Assembly (NCBI GenBank): GCA_003339415.1
Contig: PDHQ01000300.1
Location: 523-40,783, forward strand
DNA length: 40,261 nucleotides
Origin: Ophiocordyceps camponoti-saundersi (nom. inval.)
Taxonomy: Eukaryota > Ascomycota > Sordariomycetes > Hypocreales > Ophiocordycipitaceae
Direction of reading: 5' to 3'
Position 1 is the first letter of the stretch. Each line of letters opens with the position of its first letter. The notes beneath the pieces were generated by a model. It was not told where the DNA came from, did not search any database, and was given only the letters and a program-made list of their open reading frames with translations. Below are positions 20,903 through 32,930 of this stretch, piece after piece. The position numbers and the translations under genes were made by a program.

Positions 20903-22830
20903 ATATCCCTCGATACGCGATATTAGTCTCCCGTATACTAACCCCGGGTAGAATTAGTACTCGCTATACGTTATTAGTAGTATCTACCTTACTAGCCCCT
21001 TATCTACTAAACTAACCTCCGACCGTATAATTTCTACTTAGGCTAAGGCTTTCCTCTATATTCCTTCCGCCTCCTCCGGTAGCTTACTAAATATAGCGAG
21101 TCTCTTCGTATCCGTCGCGTCTAGGTCGCCGAATAGTTCCCTACTATAGCACCGTAGAGGGAAAACCGCCTTATTAGTAACCTTGCGCGCAGCCGCCCGT
21201 AAACTCGCTATTAGATACTCCGGGCACTAGAAGCATACCCCTCTTAGATATCTTATCGCGTACGCGCTTTTTATATCGTATAGATAGTATACGCACTTCT
21301 ATTATTAGAAACCTTATCTACCGTATATCCTTTATATATATAGCTTACCGATTTTAGTATTACCGAAACTAACTTATCTAAATCGCCGGATATTACTTTA
21401 TCTTATAAAAGTAATATTTATATAGATATAGATAGCGAAAACCTTTCCGTTTATTATAAGCACTTTAGCTAGTAGTAGGATACCTTTTTATATATATAAT
21501 AAGTAATATAAGGGAAAAAAAAATTATATAATAACTAACTTATAAACCTTATATATATTAATCTTAATTATACGAACTACGATAAGCTTTTCCTCGTCTT
21601 TAAATTTATCCCTATTATTAATCCCCCCTACTTACTACTATATAAGGTAACGTTCTCCCTATCGTAATCCTACCTTATAAAACTAGTACCCTTTTACGCC
21701 CCTCGCCTCCTTAACTTATAAACCTAACCGATACCGGTAACGTAATATATTAGCATTATCTTATTCCCTACCTAACGCGTCTTATATCCTATATATTACC
21801 TTAAGCTAAGTAACGAAGCCTCGCTTTTTTAAACTAATACGGTTTCGACGCCTTACTCTTATATAATTATCGTTTATAAGTTCTTAATACCGCTTTTAAG
21901 ATAAACCTTACTAACGTCGCGGCTAATAAAGGTCTTACTTATACTATTACTCCGAACGCCTACGTTATAGTTAACGCTAAGCTAGATACCTTTTATTATA
22001 ATTAGCAGCTTATATATAGTATAGCTTAGCTATCTATAAACGATATTACGAGATAGAACTAATAGATACTGCGTACTTATAATAAAAAGCCTCTATTTCC
22101 TTATAACGTATTACTATTTATATTACTAGAATTTCGATACCCGCAGCTACCCGGATTAGTTAACGATATAGGATATAGCTATACGGTTTAATCCTTTATT
22201 AAATATAATATATAAGAATCTAATAGCTTTAGGGTATATTCCACGTCTTCGAGTCTAGTAGAGTATCCCGGCAACGTCCCCGATACCGCCCTACTATTTA
22301 TTAGAGACTTATATACCTCGAAAACGATACCGCTACCTTACTTACCTCCCCGCCCCGGCCAGCGTCTTTACCCGCTAAATAGCGTCGACGTAGATAATAA
22401 TAAAGTATATACTATCCTTTCGGATAGGCTTAACCTCTTAGCGTTTAAGTTAGATAGAGATATACGGTATAAGTTAGCTAATAATAAAACCCTAGATATT
22501 ACTTTACCTTACCGTTATATAACGATAGATTATAGAGATAGTCCCCTTAAAGCTACCGGCCACGCCTCGCAGCCCTACGACGAGCCCCTTATATATTATT
22601 ACTTCTCGGGCATATATCTTAGTATATTTAAGACGAAGTAACTACTAGTAATACCGCTCTTACTAGCGTTCGTATAAGCCGCGGAGGATAATAGTTTACT
22701 ATCTAAGGTCGCCGCGACTAACTCCTCGCAGCCCTCTAAAAGCATATCGTTAAAGTGCGAGGACTTAGCACGCGCTATATAAGCTCTTCTCGCTAGCAAA
22801 CTAAATAAGGCTAATATACTACGATAATAT
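20903..22830 (+). pseudogene. RIP-degraded large coding sequence in two frames
   Basis: Frame 2 is coherent from about 20903 to 21500, with ESLRIRRV, RENRLISNLARSRP, ILRALEAYPS and ITETNLSKSPDITLSYKSN. From about 21600 to 22830 the same kind of sequence continues in frame 1, with NTAFKINLTNVAANKGLTYT, ESNSFRVYSTSSSLVEYPGN, VPDTALLFIRDLYTSKTIPL, LNLLAFKLDRDIRYKLANNK and LPYRYITIDYRDSPLKATGH. The 22200-22630 part has hardly any stops. The frame change near 21500-21600, in A-rich DNA, could be an intron or a single indel. The former Trp/Gln density is high. No family is recognised; together this is about 600 codons. Confidence 0.6.
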
Positions 22831-23040
22831 CCTTCTTAGCGATATAATATAATATCGATTAATAAAAGCTATAAAATAGTTACGGGTAGTAGGGAAAGCT
22901 TATATATCCTTTTACGTTCTTTTAACGTTAACCCGCGCCCTCCTTATTTTTACGATAGTTAAGTATATCTTCCCTTTTCGTAAGCTAATATTTTTTATTT
23001 TTTTTTAAAAAAAAAAATAGAAAAAAAAAAATTATTTTAT

Positions 23041-23722
23041 AGGAAACCCGTACTCTTAATAAATAGTATATATTAAACGCTAATAGTAACCGTAATATAT
23101 TATATATTCTAACGTCCCCGCCGCTATTTATATAATCTTCTATAACTAAGGCTATTTAAGCCGTCCCTTATAGTTAGGTAAGAAACCCTTTATCTTCGCC
23201 ACGCCGCCTAAAGTAAGGCCGACTTTATTACTATTTCGAACTATTACCTGCCCTTTATCTTTTATTTATTTATACGCTTACTTTTAGAAGAAACCGATAT
23301 CCCTAAGCGTATATATAAAAGGGTAGTAAAGACTTTTTTAAGCGTAATATACTTCTCTCTCTTCCTACTACCTATCTTAAACTTATAATAAAGTTCTTTA
23401 TATTACTAATTTACTTTATATATCGGTATATACCTTAAGTATAATAGAGTACGTAGTTCGTAAAATATTTATCTTTCCTAAGCTAGCTATTACTTATTTA
23501 CTTAACGCGATACTATTCTCCTCTCGACTCCGTCTAAGCACGTCTTCGAACCCGTAATAACCTTAATAACTATCTATACTAATACTTAATCTTTTTTTAA
23601 GATAAACTACCTCGCCCTTTATTCTACTATTATCGTTAGAATATGCGCCTTCCTACTATTATCTAACTTTATTTTAACTATAACTCCCTGCTTTATAATA
23701 TTACCGGTTAACTAGGTTCTCG

Positions 23723-23747
<25 letters not shown>
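23041..23747 (+). pseudogene. degraded hydrophobic coding sequence cut by a gap
   Basis: Frame 1 (starts equal to 1 mod 3) has about ten TAA/TAG stops in roughly 235 codons. It reads RLLLEETDIPKRIYKRVVKT, then FLSVIYFSLFLLPILNL, later STPSKHVFEPVITLITIYTN and ALYSTIIVRICAFLLLSNFI. At least three hydrophobic stretches long enough for membrane helices are visible, so a membrane protein is possible. RIP itself shifts residues towards Ile, Tyr and Leu, though, so this is weak. The frame runs into the TA repeat at 23726 and the assembly gap, so its 3' end is unknown. Confidence 0.45.

Positions 23748-23754
<7 letters not shown>
23726..23754. repeat. TA dinucleotide microsatellite
   Basis: About 14 TA units ending 13 bases before the assembly gap. 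Comparable TA runs lie at 29329-29354 and 32059-32098. Confidence 0.95.
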
Positions 23755-23757
<3 letters not shown>

Positions 23758-23767
23758 CTATACTGTA

Positions 23768-23777
23768 NNNNNNNNNN
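23768..23777. other. assembly gap (10 N)
   Basis: Ten N bases, flanked by a TA microsatellite on the left and by A12 and C20 (23800-23819) runs on the right. The true gap length is unknown, and the homopolymers probably caused the assembly break. Relations across the gap should not be assumed. Confidence 1.
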
Positions 23778-23879
23778 CCTTTTTAAAAAAAAAAAACTAC
23801 CCCCCCCCCCCCCCCCCCCGCGTGCTATATCTATCTCTCGCGCGCTTTATTACCCTACCCCCTATCTTATTATTTTTAA

Positions 23880-24110
23880 CTATTTAATTAAAGCTTTAAA
23901 GTCTTTATTTACCTATTAAAAAAGTAATTTATTATATAATAGTCCGAGTTTTAAGGCGAAGTTATAATTTCGTTAACTCGAGTTTTACTAAAAATCCTCT
24001 CTAAGACTAAATTCGCGATATACGACTTTTTAAGATAGCTATTAATATAAGCTTAAGGGCTAAATATTACTTACCTTATTCCTTCCTCTATTAAGGGAGA
24101 CTATATTATA
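23880..24110 (+). mobile_element. dispersed 0.6-kb repeat, 3' fragment (copy E)
   Basis: This matches the right half of the family (ACTATTTAATTAAAGCTTTA, then TCCTCTCTAAGACTAAATTC, then ATTCCTTCCTCTATTAAGGG) and stops about 27 bases before copy C begins. The two members are thus nearly head to tail, the left one having lost its beginning before the gap. Confidence 0.65.
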
Positions 24111-24136
24111 TTATATCCTCTAATAATATCTGCTAT

Positions 24137-24757
24137 TTTAGTAGGGGAAGAAGGATACCCTAAGTAAGCGTAGTAGATACCTAAGGGGCGTAACTTCTTA
24201 GGTAACTAAAGTCTTTAATTAATATAAGGGGGGATCTCTAGCTCTAAGGGGGAGAGCTAGATAGTAATTCTCTATAAGGGAAAATAATAAGGAGTTAGTT
24301 TTCTATATAAAGATAAGAGAAGAAAGAGAAAAGAAGATAAGAACTATTTAATTAAATACTAAAGATTTTAGAATAAGTATTTAAATTAGTAATTTATAGT
24401 ATAAAAGTATAAAGTTTAAAATAAAGTTATAGTTCCGTTTAATAGAGTTTTTACTATAAGTCCTCTCTAAGACTTAACTTACGATATATAACTTTTATAA
24501 TAGCTTATAACGATAAGGTTAGGGCTAATTACTTACTTAATTTCTTCCTCTTTTAAGGGAAACTAATCTAAGCTATTTACTTAATAATAACCCTAGTCTT
24601 ATATTATTCACTTTTTATATCCTAATCTTTAGATACCTTTAGGAAAAGAAAGAGGTTTAGAAACCTTTTAACTAAACCCTATTAAAGCCCCTAGAAATCC
24701 CCTAGCTAAGTTATACGCTTATTTTTCTTTTAGCGCGTCTAATACCGCTGCTAAACT
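24137..24757 (+). mobile_element. dispersed 0.6-kb repeat, copy C (complete)
   Basis: The most complete copy, from TTTAGTAGGGGAAGAAGGAT to about TAATACCGCTGCTAAA. It is collinear with copy D over almost 600 bases. Shared blocks include GTAGATACCTAAGGGGCGTA, TCCTCTCTAAGACTTAACTT, TTTAAGGGAAACTAATCTAA and AGCTAAGTTATACGCTTATT. It has no long open frame, consistent with a solo terminal repeat or a small non-coding element. Confidence 0.8.
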
Positions 24758-26661
24758 ACCTTACTATAGCCGCCTTTATCTCTCTAATCTATAGAAGTAT
24801 CTATAGTTTAAAATAGCACTAATAACTATTTAATCGTACTCCGTAAAAGCTTTTAATAGTATTCTACTTTAATTTAGCGTTCTTTTCCTTATATATACTT
24901 ATAGCCGCCGCTAAACTAGCTTATCTCTTTTACTTATAAACTATACTTATCCTAATTTAATTTATTAATATTTTTACTTTACTTCCTTATATATTATTCT
25001 TCCTTATTATAATACCTTACCTCCTATAAATATTCTTTTAGCTTCTTATTACCGCTTCTTCTATCTCTTAACCTTTCTTATTCCCTCGTATTTATACTCT
25101 TATCTTTATAAAAAAAAATGCTACCTTATACCCTATAGACGCCCCCCCTCCCCTCTTTTATAAAAATAATATACGTATAGTCCTCTTCTCTCTCCTTTTT
25201 CTCTTTTATTTTTTTTTCCTCCCTAACTTATTACGCCTATCTCCTTATTATTTTTCGCTATTATATCCTTACTTTCCTCGTTACTCTTTTCGGCCTCTCG
25301 CCTATATAAGTTATATAAGGAAACCGGTATTCCTTCTAACTCTCTTATATTTTATATTTCTTATTCTCTCTTTCTCTCTCTCTTTTTCTGCCTCCCCTTT
25401 CTTTCCGTAAATATATATACTTTATTTTTATACTTTTAGTATACTATTTATATAATATTCCCCGCTACTAACGCTTTTTAGAAATAAACGCGCACTACCG
25501 TATAATAACCTACTTACTACCTTAAGCACCCCGTATTTATATTATTATAATATTTATAGCGAGGTTAACTATCGCCCCTATTTATTAAGGTAAGCTACCT
25601 GCTTTCGTAATATCGCACTTAACTACCGCGCTATAGCTAAAGCGCGCTAGGCTTTACCCTAACTTTCGTAGTTATAAGGTATAAGTAGGCCTAGGGCACG
25701 ACGCCCTGCACCCTTTATATTATATCCTACGCTAGCTAACTCGCCTTATTCTATTCCTTCGGTTACTTTAGTGCTTATATATATATATTATACTTTTCAA
25801 CCGGGGTAAAGTATAGGGTAGTAAGTATCACGTTTTATTTCCCTATCTACTTAATAAATTTCCTAATTATATTATATAGTTTACTACGCCTAGCCTAAGA
25901 TATTACGCGGTAAGGTTCTAGGAGCTTTATCTTTAACGAAGTCCCTCCCCTTAAGAAAGGATTAAGTGCTAATACCTCCGGGTTATTTTATTTAGTTCCT
26001 TAGCCTCCTCGATAAGTTTAGTTATAACGAACTATTAAATTTAAACTTTTCTAACTTATAGTTCTTTATTATATATATATATAGTTTAGTAACTAAAAAA
26101 ATAAAAAAAAATTATTTTATATATCCTATTTCTTATTAGTACCTTTATAAACCGGGTATCTTAGTCTACTTACTTTTATATTATATTTCTCCCTTACTTA
26201 GCTTAACCTTATACTTATTTTCTTAAATTACTTTTTATTTCCTAAGCTATCTTTATATTTAAACATTTATTCTATTAATAATATATAAATATATCTATTT
26301 TCCCTAATACTTACTCTCTTTCTAATATTCCTTTTTTATTATTATATATACTTAAGGCTTTATTACGCTTATATAGTCTTATCCTCTTAGGTAGTTTCTT
26401 ATATTTTTCTCTCCCTCTTCTTCTCTACGCTTCTCTCCTTTTTCCTCTCTCTTCTATCTTTTTCGTCCCCTATATATATATTACTATATCCGCGCTTATA
26501 TATATATAAAAACGTAATACGTTTTCTTCCTTTTCCGTTATTTTATTTTTATTTATTATTTTTACGTATAAATTAGTTATTATATTTTTTCTACCTTTCT
26601 ATTACGCTCTCCGTATCTTTTCCTTACTACTAACGCGTCTCCGAAATAAACGCGTAGTACC

Positions 26662-26704
<43 letters not shown>

Positions 26705-27260
26705 ATTCTCGCGATACCTATAACGAAGTCGGATAACGCTACTACTCGGGGAGGTAAGCCTAGCTGCGCTCCTAATATCGCACTTAACTCCTACGCTATA
26801 GCTAATAACGCGCTACGCTCGCTAAAACCCGCGCGATCGAAGAAAATAAGCTAACTTTACGCTAAACGCCTTACTAAAACTATATATATTCCTTCTTACT
26901 TCGTAAATAGCCGTTTACCTTTAATAGCTATTATAAATATATACTATATACTTTTTACTAGCCGCCCTCGCGTAGTAGCTACCTCCTAATATATATTCCT
27001 CTTTATCTTACTATAATCTACCTTCTAATATTTTTTCTTTATAGTTTACTAAGCTAGCTAATATAAGATACGCTCTAAAATTCTAATAGCTTTTTATACG
27101 GATAGATACGCTTTCCCCTAACGAGTAGCTAGAGCTTATATATCTTAGTAGCTTTTTTACTAGCTATTTCTAACTTAAGGATAGCTATTAACGCAGCGCC
27201 TTGCTATGCCTATCTTATTAATATATATAAATATTTCAGAATAAAAAAAAACACCCCCCC
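24758..27260. other. AT- and pyrimidine-rich DNA with two diverged module copies
   Basis: I see no gene. The + strand is pyrimidine-rich throughout. Two diverged copies of the module that recurs to the right lie at about 25300-25900 and 26560-26960. They are recognised by AATAAACGCG followed some 130 bases later by GCACTTAACT and GCTATAGCTAA. The second has a 37-base A run (26664-26700) inserted between its landmarks, possibly a retroposed tail or slippage. Confidence 0.6.
26664..26700. repeat. poly-A run of 37 bases
   Basis: Thirty-seven A residues between CGCGTAGTACCGT and CCTTATTCTCGCG. The sister module at 25480-25520 has no such run at the same place, so it was gained in this copy. Confidence 0.95.
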
Positions 27261-28499
27261 CCCCTCTTTTTTACTCTCTCGCTCTCTTTATCTCCTTTTT
27301 CTTTTTATATATATATACGTATATATATACGATACTTTTCCTTCTCTTTTTTATTATCTTAGCCTCCTTATTATTTTCGAGTTTTATAATTAAAAAAAAA
27401 TATTATATATTCTTCTACCTCTCTAGCTCCCTCTCTAAAAAGGTATTTATTCCTTTATCTTCGATCCTTTTTTCCCTTACTAATATTCTAACTATAAGGC
27501 TATAAATCTTATCGTTATTATTCGCTTTACTCTACTTAGCCTAATTGAAAGATAATTTTACTAACGCTAGCGATATAATCTTATTATTTTGCTTTTTAAA
27601 ACTAACTATTCTAACTCTTACTAGCGGCTCTTTTACTTTACTATAATATATCCCTTTCTTTCTAGCAAATAAACCCTCCTACTAACCTTTTATAGCTTAA
27701 CGAAACCGCACTTCTCTCTTATTCTACCTACCCCGTTACTTTACGCTTTAGATATAACGATATAATAAAGCGAGAGATTATTAAGATTATACGGTTAAGG
27801 AGCTTCTTCCGCGCTATCCTTATAGCGTTAAGATAATCGCTTATCGAAGACTACCTCGTAGCCTCGGAAGGATCGCTTATTTAGGTTTCTATATATTACT
27901 CCTACCTTAACTCGCCGTATCTCTTTATTTATTATATTAAAATACTTATTTTCGAAAACGGTGCTTATATAATATATATTCGCTTCCGCTAGTAGTATAG
28001 CTATACTTATTTTCAGATTCCGGCTATACCTATCTCTTACCTTAATACGGATTTGCTAAGTAGCAATAATATTACTAATAGCGATACTACTAATAGCGAA
28101 AAGTAGTTAGCTTTCTTATATAAACTCCTCCCCTTATTCTCTATTCTTATATCTAAATTCGCTTACTTAATTATAAGTTTATAATATAAGTTATTTATTA
28201 AAACTTTCGTAATTAGAAATATTATAAATTAAGGCTAAGTTATAAGTATATATTATAATAGCTATTATTAAACTATTTATTACTTTTTACTTCTTACTTT
28301 TTATATAAATAAACTTAACTAAGAATCTAACTTTTTAACTTTTTATAAGTATTATTAAGTTTATAAACTATAACTTTAGCTTTAAAGATAACTTATAGTT
28401 ATAAAGCTATTTTATAAAATTACTATTTTATTTTAATTACGATATTTAACCCCCCCCCCCCTCTCCCCCTTATCCTCTTATCTTTTTTCCCCTTTTTAA

Positions 28500-29110
28500 T
28501 TTCCTACTTTTTCTACTACTTTGCTAATCTCTCCCCTCTCGCTCTCTCGCTATTCTTTTCTCTTTCCTCGCTCTATTATTAATATCCTTAATCTCTTACC
28601 TTTTCGATCTCTCGCTCTCTCGCTACTCTTTTATCCTCTCGCTCTCTTACTACTCTCTTATTTTCTTACTTTTTTACTATTTTCCTCGCCTTTTTATAAT
28701 TATTTTCCCTTTCCTTACTCTATCGCTAGCGTTTTCGCTCTCTTACTTTTTTATTTTCTTGCTACTTTTTTCCTTTTTCTTACCCTATTATTTATATTCT
28801 CGCTTTTTCGCTCCCTTACTATTTTCTTCCTTTTCCTCGCTCCGTCGCTTATATCCCCGCCCCCTTGCCCTTTCTTTTTCTCGCTTTTTAGTCCTCTCGC
28901 CGCTTACGCTACTCTCCTTATCCTCTCGCTCTCTCTCTATAACTTTCGCTCTCTCGCCCCCTCGCTACCCTTATTACTCTCCTCGTCCTCTTGCCCTCTT
29001 TTTATAACTTTCGCTTTCTTACCCCCTTATTACCCTTATTACTCTTTTCGCTCTCTTACTATTTTTCCCCTCTCTTACTTTCTTATTACTTTTATCGCTA
29101 TATATATTAT
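28500..29110. repeat. polypyrimidine array, CTCGCTCTC/CTTACTATTTT words
   Basis: More than 600 bases in which purines are rare, built from irregular CTCTCGCTCTCTCGCTAC-type words. The complementary strand is polypurine. Long mirror-like polypurine/polypyrimidine tracts can form triplex DNA. The equivalent array in unit 2 is 31400-31760. Confidence 0.8.
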
Positions 29111-29680
29111 TTTTTCTATTACCTCCTTTACCTTTTAGTAGCTTTTTTATATTTTTACTTATATTAACGCGCTATTTTACGGCTTATTTTTATTTTATAT
29201 AGCTATTTTTTCTTTCGTATATCTCCTTACTTTATCGCCTCTATTAGTTATATAAGTAAACGGGTTTTTTTTTTTTCCTTATTTATATTTTATTTCTCTC
29301 TCTCTCTCTCCCTCTTTCCGTATATAATTATATATATATATATATATATATATACGCTTTTATTTATACTTTTTCTAACTATTTTTCTTATTTTTATCGT
29401 TCTTCTATATAAAATAGGTATTATTTTCCCTTTTACCTCTCCTCTTTCCTCCTTATATCCTCTTCCTTACTATAAACTCTTAAGCAGATAAACGTATAGT
29501 ATTATATACTAATATTTCGCTTTTTTAAGTACTATATATATTTTTTATTACGATACTTATAGCGAGGTTTAGTAATAATCTTACCGGTTAAGGTTAGCTT
29601 AACTAGCTTATAATATAGCACCTAACTCCCGCGCTATAGCTAATAACCCTCTAAGCTTAGGGAATATACTTAAGGTAAAA

Positions 29681-29743
29681 AAAAAATAAGTATAGGCCGC
29701 TAAGGCGGCGTATAACGCCCTTTTAGATATATACTTATTTTTT
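29681..29743. repeat. hairpin with perfect 14-bp arms in unit 1
   Basis: AAAAAATAAGTATA at 29681-29694 pairs perfectly with 29730-29743, enclosing a GC-rich core (GGCCGCTAAGGCGGCG). Unit 2 keeps the structure at 32421-32487, where the core is the perfect palindrome GCCGCCTAGGCGGC (32439-32452). It sits about 30 bases after the GCTATAGCTAATAACCCTC box in both units. Confidence 0.85.
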
Positions 29744-30180
29744 CGCTAATAGTTTTAAGCTCCGGCTATCTAAGGGATATTACGGTTCTCCGGTTTATAT
29801 ATATTATAACGCTAATTAGTTAGAATATTACGCGGTAACTAGATACCTCCCCCCTTCCTTCCTACTTAATAACTAACCTAATTATATATTATAGTTTATA
29901 AAGCCTTTTTTTTAATATTAAGCTCGAAGATACTAAGAGCTTATTATATAAGAAAATCTCTCTATTACTAAACGGCTTAAATATACTTACTTTCGAGGAT
30001 ATTTTACGAAGTATTACGGCCTCTAAGATAAGTTCGATAATAGCGAATAATTCGATTCCGAAAGTACCTAATATAGCCCTTAACTCTATTTATATTCTAA
30101 ATATATAGTTTAATAATAGAAAGATATAACTATTTATCTTCTATACTATAATCGTATCTTATATCTCCCCGTTTTATTTT

Positions 30181-31978
30181 TCCCCCCCTCTCCCTTTTTT
30201 TCCTTTTATATATATATATACTTATATATATATAATATATTTCTTTCTCTTTTTTATTATCTTAGCCTCCTTATAATTATTAACTTCGCGATTTAATAAA
30301 AAAAGGTATTTTATATTCTTATACCCCTCCCCCTATCTCCCTCTCTATATAGTATTTCCTTTTTATTTTTATTCCTTCTTTCCCTAGTTAATCTTCTATA
30401 ATAAGGCTATAAATCCTATTATCGTTACTTATTTTACTTACCTCGGTCTAATTAAAAGATAATATTACTAGCGGCAGCGATATAATCTTATCGTTTTACC
30501 TTTTAAAACCGACTATTTCGATAGCTACTAGCGGTCCTTCTACCTTTTTATAATACTTTTTTCTCTTCTTAATAAATAAACCCTTCTACTAACTTTATAT
30601 AGCCTAATAAGACCGTACTTCTCTCTTATTCCGCCTACCCTATTACCTTACGCCTTAAACGCGATAACTTAACTAAGCGAGAGGTTATTAAGATTATACG
30701 GTTAAGAAGCTATTTCCGCGCTATCTTTACGATATTAAGAGGATCGCTTATCTAAGCTTACCTCGCAGCCTTAGAAGGATCGCTTATTTAAATTTCTACG
30801 CGTTACTATTATATTAACTTGCTATACCCCTTTATCCGCTATATTAGAATACCTTTTTTCGAAAATAATACTTATATAATATATATCCTCTTTTACTAAT
30901 AGCGTAGCTATATTTCCTTTCGGATTTTAGCTATACTCCCCTCTTACCTTTAAATAGATCTACTAAGTAATAACGATATTACTAATAGCGAAGAGTAGTT
31001 AGCTATTTTTTATAAACCCCTCCCCTTATTCTTTATCTTTATATTTAGATTAGCTTACTTAGCTATAAAGTTACTATATAAGTAATTTATAAAAACTTTT
31101 AATTTTAGAAATATTATAAATTAAAGCTATTTATATATATATTACCCTCTAGCTATAATTAACTTATTTACTAGCTTTTACTCTTTATTTTTTATATAAA
31201 TAAACCTAATTAGAAATCTAACCTTTTAACTTTCCTTTAAAGCTATTATTAAATTTATAAATTATAACTCTAGCTTTAAAAATAACTTATAGTAATAAAG
31301 CTACTTTATAAAATTAGTTTTTTATTTTAAATACGATATTTAGATCTCCCCTCCCCCTTTTATCCTCTTATCTTTTTTCCCCTTTTTAATTTCTTACCTC
31401 TCTTACTACTTTGCTAGTTCTCCCCTCTCGCTCTCCCGCTATTTTTTTCCTTTCTCGCCTTTTCGATCTCTCGCTACTTTATTATCCCCTCGCTTTCTTA
31501 CTATTTTATTATCCCCTCGCTCTCTTGCTACTCTCCTCGCTTTTTCCTCCCTTTATTATTAGTTTCCTCGCTTTTTCGATCTTTTGCTTTTTAGTCCTCT
31601 TACCGCTTTCGCTACTCTCCTCGCTTTTTCGATCTCTTGCTTTTTAGTCCTTTTACCGCTCTCGCCACTTTCCTCGCCTTTTTAATCTCTTATTTTTTAG
31701 TCCTCTCGCTTTTTTATTACTTTCCTTATTTTTTCGCTCTCTCGTTATTCTCCTCGTCGCCTTATTCTCTTACTATTTTTATTACTATATACGTTATTCT
31801 TTACGCTACTTTTTCTACTTTTTACTAATTTCCTTATATTTTTATTTACGTAAATATAGTATCTTATAGCTTATTTTTATTTCGCCTAATTATTTCTTTT
31901 TTTATATCCCTCTTTGCTTTATCGCTTATAGTAATTATATAAGTAAATAGGTATTTTTTTCCTTATTTATATTTTATT

Positions 31979-32018
<40 letters not shown>

Positions 32019-32057
32019 CTTTCCTTCTCTCTCTCTCTCCGTTCTTTCTATATATAG

Positions 32058-32099
<42 letters not shown>

Positions 32100-32930
32100 G
32101 CTATTATTTCTACTCTCTCTAACTATCTTTTTTATTTTCGTTATTCTTCTATATAAAATAGGTATTATTTTCCCTTTAACCTCCTTATTTTCCTCCTTAT
32201 ATCTTATTCCTTCTTATAAACCCTCTAAGAGATAAACGTGTAATATTATATACTAATACTTTATTTTCTTAGGTATTATATATATTCTTTATTATAATAC
32301 TTACGATAAAGTTAAGTAACGCTTTTACTAGTTTAGGTAAGCTAGAATAGCTTATAATATAGCACTTAACTCCCGCGCTATAGTTAATAACCCTCTAGGT
32401 TTAGGAAATATATATAATACGAAAAAGAATAAGCTTAAGCCGCCTAGGCGGCGTATAACGCCCTATAAATAGTATACTTATTTTTTCGCTAATAAACTTA
32501 AGCTTTTACTATCTAATAGTTATTTTAATTCTCCTATTTATATATATTATAACGCTAATAATTTAGAATATTATACGGTAACTAGATACCTCCTCCTTTC
32601 CTTCCTATTTAATAATTAACCTAATTATATATTATAATTTACGGAGCCCTCTTTTTAACGTTAAGCCCGAAAATACTAAAAGCTTATTATCTAATAAAAT
32701 CTCTTTAACGCTAAATAGTTTAAGTACGCTTACCTTTAGGGATATTTTACGTATTATTACGGTCTCCGAGATAAATTTAATAATAATAAATAATTTAAAT
32801 TAGAAAATTCTTATTATAGCTCTTAACTTTACTTTATATTTTAGATATATAGTTTAATAGTAGAAAGATATAAGTATTTATCTTCTAAGCTATTATTATA
32901 TTTTATATCTCCCCCTCTTATTTTTTTTTT
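30181..32930. repeat. tandem repeat unit 2 (about 2.75 kb)
   Basis: Collinear with unit 1 from its TA-rich start through TTTATTATCTTAGCCTCCTT (about 30253), TATACGGTTAAGAAGC, AAGGATCGCTTATTTAAATT, the pyrimidine array, a 40-base TA run (32059-32098), AATAGGTATTATTTTCCC, the GCTATAGTTAATAACCCTC box and the hairpin, to ATATCTCCCCCTC near 32910. Identity by eye is high in the GC-richer block and lower in the simple repeats. No gene is seen. Confidence 0.85.

Larger units (their letters stand above)
27265..30180. repeat. tandem repeat unit 1 (about 2.9 kb)
   Basis: Landmarks in order: a TA-rich start, TTTATTATCTTAGCCTCCTT (about 27350), AAGGCTATAAATC, a GC-richer block with TATACGGTTAAG and AAGGATCGCTTATTTA (about 27800-27885), AACTTATAGTTATAAAGCTA (about 28389), a long CTCGCTCTC pyrimidine array (28500-29110), AATAGGTATTATTTTCCC, the GCTATAGCTAATAACCCTC box (about 29633), a hairpin, and a tail ending near ATCTCCCC at 30170. 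The same order recurs in unit 2. Open frames inside the pyrimidine array are low-complexity translations and not genes. Confidence 0.85.

Noticed and set aside
21490..21600. An intron explaining the frame change (GTAATA start, CTAAC branch-like word).
   Set aside because: No suitable 3' AG at normal spacing from the CTAAC word, so a simple indel is as likely.
22380..22400. GTAGATAAT-like words considered as a decayed reverse-transcriptase YxDD motif.
   Set aside because: The surrounding frame (SVDVDNNKVYT) lacks the other reverse-transcriptase blocks, and no second motif was found.
28521..29138. Long open frame (about 205 codons) rich in Leu/Phe/Ser/Pro, and similar ones at 31411-31828.
   Set aside because: They lie wholly inside polypyrimidine arrays. 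Absence of purines removes stop codons, so openness is expected by chance; the sequence is low-complexity.
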